64,000 bases of DNA from Anaeramoeba flamelloides (lineage: Eukaryota; Metamonada; Anaeramoebidae): assembly GCA_027625915.1 (NCBI GenBank), contig JANTQA010000032.1:496001-560000 (forward strand). Reading direction: 5' to 3'. This document shows positions 58,501-64,000 of the stretch, in pieces. The notes under the pieces were generated by a model that saw only the letters and a list, made by a program, of their open reading frames with translations, was not told the origin of the DNA and made no database searches. Both the position numbers and the translations under genes were made by a program. Numbering within the stretch: the stretch's first letter is position 1; each line of letters opens with the position of its first letter.

Positions 58501-61236
58501 GCTTTAAAAAAATTGAATTTTTAATCCATTAGAAAACTGTTTTTTGCCAAAAATTTGATGAATTTTTTGAAATAACTCTCGACTACTTCGAAATTAAATT
58601 TTAAATGTGTTTGTTTATCGAACCAAATTCCAAGATATAAAATTTCCTTTGGAATTAAGGTTTTTTTTTGTTTTATCATTATTTGGATTCATTTTCAAAT
58701 TCTTTTATTATTTTATATATTTTTTACAATTGTTTAATTTATTTCTATTATTGAACCTTTCATTCTTATCTAAAATCATCAGCAAACATTTGGACATGTA
58801 AAGCTAATGATTTGAGTTTTTCTAAAAGAAAATGAGTAATAAATCCAAACAATAAATTAGATCAGGTCTCTCATTTATTAAAACATTGTACCTTCTTTTG
58901 AATAATACATTAGTAACATTTTTTTTTAATATAATTGTTTCTTCTTAAAAAGTGAGAGTAAAAACCTTTTTATATATCCCTTCCATTCAATATAAAAAAA
59001 AAAAAAAAGTTTCTTTTTTATTTGTTTTTGTTGTTATTTTTTATATAATAAATTTAAAAATGCTATTCTTGTTTCTAGTTTTTTTTTTCAAAACAAATTG
59101 TTTTTTTTTCAAGACGAAATTAAATTCCTGGAATCTTGTATTTCTGCATTAATAATTTAAAAAAAAATCTGGGAATGGTTTTTTTTATTGATATATGTGG
59201 ATAATGGAGTGGGATACCCTTATCTCCAGATTTATGAATGAATAATAGATTTCTTTTTTTAATAAAATCAATATTTTTATCTTGAATGGAAAGGGTATTT
59301 TAAAAAGATATTTTATATTGCAATAAGGAATTTTTCATAATTTAAATAAAATTAACATATATTTTTTTATTTTTAATTTTTTAGAAAAAAATTTTTGGAT
59401 CAAATCTAAATTGTAATTTTTCAATTGGAAAAAAATAAAATAGTAATAAAAGTAAAATATTTGTTTTCAAATTTCAATTGTTCTTTTTTCTGTGATAAAC
59501 TACTTTTTTTAATATTCTTAATAAATTCATCAAAATTTCTGGTAATTTTAATTTTTAATAATCCTCGAGAAAAGGAAAAATATTTATAATTAATCTGTTA
59601 AATTCAATTTGTTTTCTAAAAATGTAAAAACAAATAGAAATTTAAGAATGTTAAATTTAAAATATTTTGATGAGAATTTTTATATATTAAAAATCGAGAA
59701 AAAAACATTGAAATCACTTGATTATATTTAATACAGGATTCTTAATTCCAAATAAAGTCAGTGCCAATCTTTTAAAACAGTTTTTTTTTTTAGATTACTT
59801 TTTTGTCTTTTTTTTTTAAATCAAACTAAAATTTAATTTGGTGGAGAGAATATAACAACAATCAACTCAGTATTTAACTTCATAAATTGCGAATGGGATT
59901 TTTTTAGAATAGATACAAAACAACAATAAATTTGACGTTTAACTGCATAAAATTTGAATCGAGTTTAATTAAAAACTATTGTAATACAAAATGTTTTAAA
60001 AATTTTGTTATTTTTGTTTTGATACCATTAGTGCTATATTAATATTAATCACTTTATGTTTTTAAAAAATTACAGTTATTTTAAAAAGGTGACATCAAAT
60101 AAGTTTTCAAAAGAGTTACTGAAACAATTCTATTGAAGTTTATCAATTTTTTTGTTGTTGGTTTTAAAAAATGTTTTTATCACACTAGTTTAAAATAACT
60201 ATTATATCACCATTTTTTAAATAAATTTATTTTAAAATTTAAAGAATTTATAATTTTATTTTTTAATTGTTGATTTATACACAAACCAAATAATAATATA
60301 TTTAAACATTATAATTCATGGATATTTTTTGAAAAAATGAATGAAACAAGTTTATGATATTAAAAATCATAAAAGAATTTTTTTATTGATTGTTTTGATC
60401 AAAAATAATCAGCTTTATGAAAATTTATTTGATTGAAAGTTTACAATTTTGTGATTTTTAAATTGGTTATTTAATGGTTGTGATGATAATGGCAATGATT
60501 TGATTAATTATAAATTTATTTTATACGAATTTAAAGAAGAAAGAAAGAAAGAAAAGAAAGAGAAAAAAAGAAAGAAGATGGAAGATGGAATATTACTTGA
60601 CAAAAAGAAGAAGAAACTTTGTGTCTGATTCTCCATGATTTGTCTTCAGATAAGGTTTGGAAAATTGGGATTATTTCTTGAATAATGATTTGTTCATCTT
60701 TTAATTGTTTAACACAAGAAACACAATTATCAACAGATTGGATACGAATAGAATCTTGTGAGTCTTGGTGGAATTCTTGTAAAAGTGGAAGTGCAAAAGA
60801 AATGATCAATTCTTCATCAAATAAAAGAATAAGTTTCTTTTGGAAATATTGGCGAAAAAAAAAGCGTTTAGAAATATAGAAAGAGGGAATAAATAAGAAA
60901 AAAATAATGAAATTAAAAAAATGAAATAAATGAAATAAAATATATATGGGAAAAAAATAAACGAAAAAAAGAAAGATTTTTCTTACAGATAATATTTTAC
61001 AACATTTTTTTCGGATTAATGTGGATTTATTTTTACAAAATCGAAGAAATATTTTTTGAACAAATTCTTGTTGTTCTTTCTCAAGAGAAGCATAAAAAAA
61101 GTGGAATCATCCCACATGCAGTATAATTGTAACTCATCCATTTTTTGAGAGACAATTGTTTAAAAAGTGGGAAAATGTGCTTTGCGAAATCTTCTTTTGA
61201 AAAATCTTTGCATAGTATTTGAAATGTTTCAATTAC
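55597..61236 (-). CDS. PPP2R1: PP2A scaffold subunit A (PR65), 5' exon(s) missing, one frame break
   Basis: The HEAT-repeat scaffold of PP2A, which holds the catalytic and B subunits. Minus-strand exons seen: 61236-60987, 60836-60597, 56550-55597, about 480 residues matching roughly residue 105 to the end of the 589-aa animal protein. Hallmarks are TACGMIP, SQDSIRIQSVDNCVSCVKQL, EDKSWRIRHKVSSSF, NDNDWRNRVAMIKCIASLAK, QFGVELFNEHLLDL, VREEATTMITEL and DQDVQYFAKRTLKEI. Introns are 150 and 4046 bases; both joins keep the family's residue count exactly. In the first exon the frame shifts after GMIPLF, within an A7 run on the plus strand (61094-61100). One base fewer would give the expected spacing, so a homopolymer miscall is likeliest; a pseudogene cannot be excluded. 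The N-terminal HEAT repeats were not found and probably lie beyond 64000. Confidence 0.88.
57133..57230. repeat. Hairpin module
   Basis: GTTAGGTTTCTCAGAATTTA, a GAATGGAGTAAAATATTTGA centre, then TTCTTTTAAATTCTGGAAAA. The arms are inverted copies of about 25 bases. Relatives are at 57855-57945, 62345-62420 and, decayed, near 24000-24060. Confidence 0.65.
57255..57475. repeat. Modular hairpin element, copy 3
   Basis: A symmetrical element centred near 57355 on the 72-bp core (57319-57390). The right arm carries CCTAGAACACTTCACA units and AATAGAAAACCTCAAAAAAACC; the left arm has GTTAGGTTTTCTTGAGTTTT and a module ending TTTTCGTTAGG. Confidence 0.7.
57855..57945. repeat. Hairpin module
   Basis: GTTAAGTTTTCCAGAATTTA, AAAGAATTGAGTTAATTC, then the inverted arm ending TTGAATTCTTGAAAAACGC. 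Same family as 57133-57230. Confidence 0.65.
58330..58905 (-). pseudogene. LINE (non-LTR) reverse transcriptase relic
   Basis: Minus-strand frames, broken by several stops and shifts, give in order: LLFGFITHFLLEKLKSL, then VQMFADDF (catalytic FADD box, 58775-58786), MNPNNDKTK, YLGIWFDKQ (58620-58641), then HSQLLYGLKIFDLSETDFKK and WINKGITEFLLTNPHSQRL. This order (LLF, FADD, YLGI, LLYGL) matches the palm-to-thumb part of LINE reverse transcriptases. The endonuclease, fingers and both ends are not recognisable. It is old and inactive. Confidence 0.65.
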
Positions 61237-61889
61237 CTATTGATTTGATTTTATTTTATTGATAAATTTTTTTAAGAAATTTTTTTAAGAAATTTAAAAA
61301 GAAATTTGATTTAGGGTTGTGTAAACGGAAGATAATTTAATCGATATAAAAAAAGAATAAAAAATTTTCAGATTAAAATGATTCTTTTTTTATTTAATTG
61401 TTTGGGATCCTTTGTCTTTCTTTCTTTTTTTTTTTTTTGATTATTTTTTGAAAAAAAAAAAATCAAAAAAAAAAAAAAATGAAATTTGTTCAGAATATTA
61501 GAAAAGTTATTAATCATGTTTTTGGGTATTGTGTAAAATTTTAATTTATCCCAAATCTGGAAAAAGAAACTTTCAAAATTTTTGTGATTAAAATTTATCG
61601 AAAAAAGTTATAAGAAGAATCAATACTATAAAATTCTTGAATTTTATGAATCAAAATTTTAAAATTTATCGTTTTTCTGGAGACTTTTTTTATTAAGTAT
61701 CTTAAAATTAGAAAACTTAGAGGAACTAGTAATAGAAAAAGAAAATAACAGGATTTGAAATAAATAATTAATAAAGGCACTTGGTGATTCTTTTTTTGGG
61801 GATGGGCTGTTTTTATTGTTCTTTAAATATAATTAATAAAATCTTTGATTTAATTACAAAAACTACCACTTGCTTTTCTCGGTTTTTCT

Positions 61890-62315
61890 ATTTATTCAAA
61901 AAATAGATCGATTTTCGTTAGGTTTTTTTGAGTTTTCTGTTTTATTTTTGAAGTGTTCTAGGTTTTTTTGAGATTTTTTTATTTATCTGTGGAGTGTTCT
62001 AGGTACTTTTTAAGGTTTTCTAAATTATTTCGAAAATATATTGATTTTCGTTAGGTTTTTTTGATGTTTTCTGTTTCTTTGGAAAATCAATAGATTTCCG
62101 TTAGGTTTTTTTTACTTTTTGAAATGAACAGAAAATTTTAATAATTTTTCGGTTTATTTCAAAAAGTAAAAAAAACCTAGAACACTTCACAAATAAAATA
62201 GAAAACATCAAAAAAACCTAACGAAAATCAATATATTTTCGAAATAATTTAGAAAACCTTAAAAAGTACCTAGAACACTCCACAGATAAATAAAAAAATC
62301 TCAAGAAAAGTGACG
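61890..62315. repeat. Modular hairpin element, copy 4 (largest)
   Basis: Arms of about 165-170 bases around the core at 62104-62177. The outer left unit GAGATTTTTTTATTTATCTG (from 61970) pairs with CAGATAAATAAAAAAATCTC (to 62302). Inside, GTTCTAGGTACTTTTTAAGG and CCTTAAAAAGTACCTAGAAC pair perfectly. One internal stretch differs between the arms, as if a module had been exchanged. Confidence 0.75.
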
Positions 62316-62344
62316 TTAGGTTTTTATTGCTGGATCAAAAGAAA

Positions 62345-62420
62345 ACACCGTTAGATTTTCCAGGATGTGAAAAGAATTGTGTAAAATCTTTGATTTTTCT
62401 CTATTCTTTTGAAATCTAAA
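62345..62420. repeat. Hairpin module
   Basis: CCGTTAGATTTTCCAGGATG, then AAAGAATTGTGTAAAATC and an inverted arm ATTCTTTTGAAATCTAAAAAA. It lies directly beside the largest modular hairpin. Confidence 0.55.
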
Positions 62421-63384
62421 AAAGCACCACTGGTTTTTTTTTGATTTAAGAAATTAAAAAAAAAAAATTATTTCAGGACACGCTAAGATTGTCCACACAA
62501 CTCATGAAAACAGTACTAGGATAAATTTTCAAATTATAAAGTATAATTTGTGCAAAAATCTATTTTAACCTGAAGTAATACACAGAAGAAAAATGAAAGT
62601 ATCAATTTTTTTTGAGAAAAATACATATCTCAATTATTTCTGTAAATACCAGAGAAAATAAAATTTAAAATCAAAAAATTGTAAAATAATCGGTGGTTTT
62701 ATTAAGATTTTAAAAAAAGTTTCAAACTAATATTTATGGACTTAAAAAATAAAGAAATCAAAAAGAAAAAGCTACAAGTTCTTCGAAACTGAAATAAATA
62801 TTAAAAATAACAATTACAATTTTCAGAACACTTTTATAAAAATAAATTAAAAGGTAGGGCAAAATGAAATAAAAAAAAAAAGGAAGCGAAATGAATATTT
62901 ATCAATGTTTTATTACATATTTCGTTAAAAAATTAAAAAAATAAAATTATAGATTTTAGACTTTAGGCAAATAATTTTAAAAATAAATTCCATTCCAAAC
63001 ATTTGGACACACTCATCATCAAAAATAGGCAATAAAAGAATCTCAATTTTTTGTGGTTTTTTTTTTATTGTTCAGAACTAAGGGTTAAATTTTCAAAAAA
63101 TATTTAATCTGGTAAGGAGAGAATTTTGAAGTGACTAAATTTGTGTCTTCTAATTCAAAGATCTTCTAGATATACGTCTTAAATAGGCACAACCATTAGA
63201 AGTATTTGAAACTTAATTTCAGTTTTCTAAAATTTATTGTATTTTTCCAAACGTAATATTAAATCACGTTTAAGTTGCCCAGTATTAATGTTTTATATTT
63301 AACCGTCTTTTATACAAATAAAAGAAAAAAAAATAAAACTAAAAATTAAAAATTCGTGTATTCAGAATGATGGAAACGGGCGAG

Positions 63385-63715
63385 AACAAAAAATTGTCAT
63401 TAGTAAATTTGTTGAAATTACACCAACAATTATTTGATCGATCAAATGGTTAGATATCATCAACTAATGGTATGCTATTTTTATATTTAACTAAAATCGA
63501 CTTGAACCTTTAATCAATCATTCGGAAAAAAAATTCTTGATCAAACGAAGCAGATTAAATTACTTTATTGGAAAAAGAAATAAAAATAAAAACAGAAAAG
63601 ACAAAAATGAAAAAATTATTTGTTGAAATTAAAATTATTTCCAAATTGAATGAAAGGTGTATTATTGTTATTCTTTAAATTGTTTTAACGATTTCCAAAA
63701 TTTTGAAATTTAGTT
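63385..63715 (-). repeat. Dispersed repeat family 6, copy 3 (inverted)
   Basis: Reverse complement of the 46.4-46.7 kb unit: TAAATTTGTTGAAATTACAC, TTGATCGATCAAATGG and AATTATTTCCAAATTGAATG are seen in the expected reverse order. Confidence 0.6.
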
Positions 63716-63782
63716 TTGTTTGATTTTTTTGAAAAATTTTTGACTTATTGAAAATGTAAGAAAGTAAATAGGATTAACATAA

Positions 63783-63945
63783 ATGGTATTTGAATTATAA
63801 ATGGGAAAAAATTTTCCTTTGATTTTTTTGATTTTTCTTTTAATGGTAATTTTTTCCAAACAAGTAGATTGTAATTAGTGGCTATGTTTGAAAAAGGAAG
63901 TAAAAATGAAGTAAAAATTTTTCCCGTTTATTAGGCAAATAACAG
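63783..63945. mobile_element. Foldback family 2, copy at right end
   Basis: About 163 bp. It begins ATGGTATTTGAATTATAAATG and ends CCCGTTTATTAGGCAAATAACAG before TA. Its length agrees with the SEC61A intron copy (162 bp). Confidence 0.7.
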
Positions 63946-64000
63946 TAAAATAGAATTAAGAAAATTTTGAGAATAAATGATCATTATTTTGTAAATTTAT

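Larger units (their letters stand above)
56551..60596 (-). other. Oversized intron of PP2A-A (4046 bases)
   Basis: Begins GTAATA after FCQ and ends GCAAAG before FCSNLSEK. It holds hairpin modules (57133-57230, 57255-57475, 57855-57945) and a LINE reverse transcriptase relic (58330-58905) in the same orientation as the gene. No further exon is required by the protein alignment. Confidence 0.75.
61237..64000. other. Repeat-rich right end of window
   Basis: May be intron or 5' region of PP2A-A. It holds a modular hairpin (61890-62315), a hairpin module (62345-62420), an inverted family-6 repeat (63385-63715) and a family-2 foldback (63783-63945). No HEAT-repeat exon was recognised on the minus strand. 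Confidence 0.55.

Noticed and set aside
61094-61100. Programmed ribosomal frameshifting in PP2A-A
   Set aside because: No known precedent in this family and no heptamer slippery logic beyond a homopolymer; a base miscall is simpler.
1-64000. LTR, retrovirus-like, Polinton or other capsid-bearing elements
   Set aside because: No long terminal direct repeats, integrase, capsid or protein-primed polymerase reading was recognised; the one reverse transcriptase trace is LINE-like.

Overview
This window looks like nuclear DNA from a very AT-rich, intron-bearing unicellular eukaryote. I see cytosolic-type ribosomal protein genes (uL14, uS19), Sec61 alpha, PP2A subunits and an XRN2/Rat1-type nuclease. 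Introns are GT-AG and usually 100-450 bases long. Proteins carry Lys/Glu/Asn-rich low-complexity stretches, and the standard genetic code reads cleanly. The BTB protein at the left edge and the NENEK-type runs recall Anaeramoeba, but an AT-rich amoebozoan cannot be excluded, so this assignment is a guess.

Layout: 1-854, 3' part of a BTB-domain gene. 6880-9400, SEC61A (4 exons, 478 aa). 15365-19446, PP2A catalytic subunit (7 exons, 306 aa). 24525-28076, an intronless XRN2/Rat1-like exoribonuclease (1183 aa). 32005-32697 minus, RPL23/uL14 (3 exons, 140 aa). 36456-37074, RPS15/uS19 (2 exons, 143 aa). 44557-52060, an unusual two-exon gene (1651 aa) fusing a class-3-lipase-like fold, a P-loop GTPase and a calcineurin-like metallophosphoesterase. 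55597-61236 minus, the PP2A scaffold (A/PR65) subunit, missing its first exon(s) and carrying one frame break in an A7 run.

More than half of the window is gene-poor DNA. It is not featureless: it is packed with decayed repeats. By eye I separate a ~197-bp Tc1/mariner-type MITE (4 copies), a ~163-bp foldback (3 clear copies, one nested in another element), a 225-bp foldback (2 copies), a ~510-bp TIR element (3 copies), a family of hairpins built from shared modules (4 core copies), a single ~195-bp TIR element, and several 0.25-1.2 kb diverged duplications. Coding relics include a Tc1-like transposase C-terminus, a possible transposase HTH, a LINE reverse transcriptase inside the PP2A-A intron, and a possible helicase scrap.

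The housekeeping genes do not form an operon-like unit. Two functional links stand out: both core PP2A subunits lie within 40 kb of each other, and the three-domain lipase/GTPase/phosphoesterase gene is the best candidate for a previously undescribed system. All repeat boundaries and exon joins were read by eye and aligned against remembered family sequences. No search was run.
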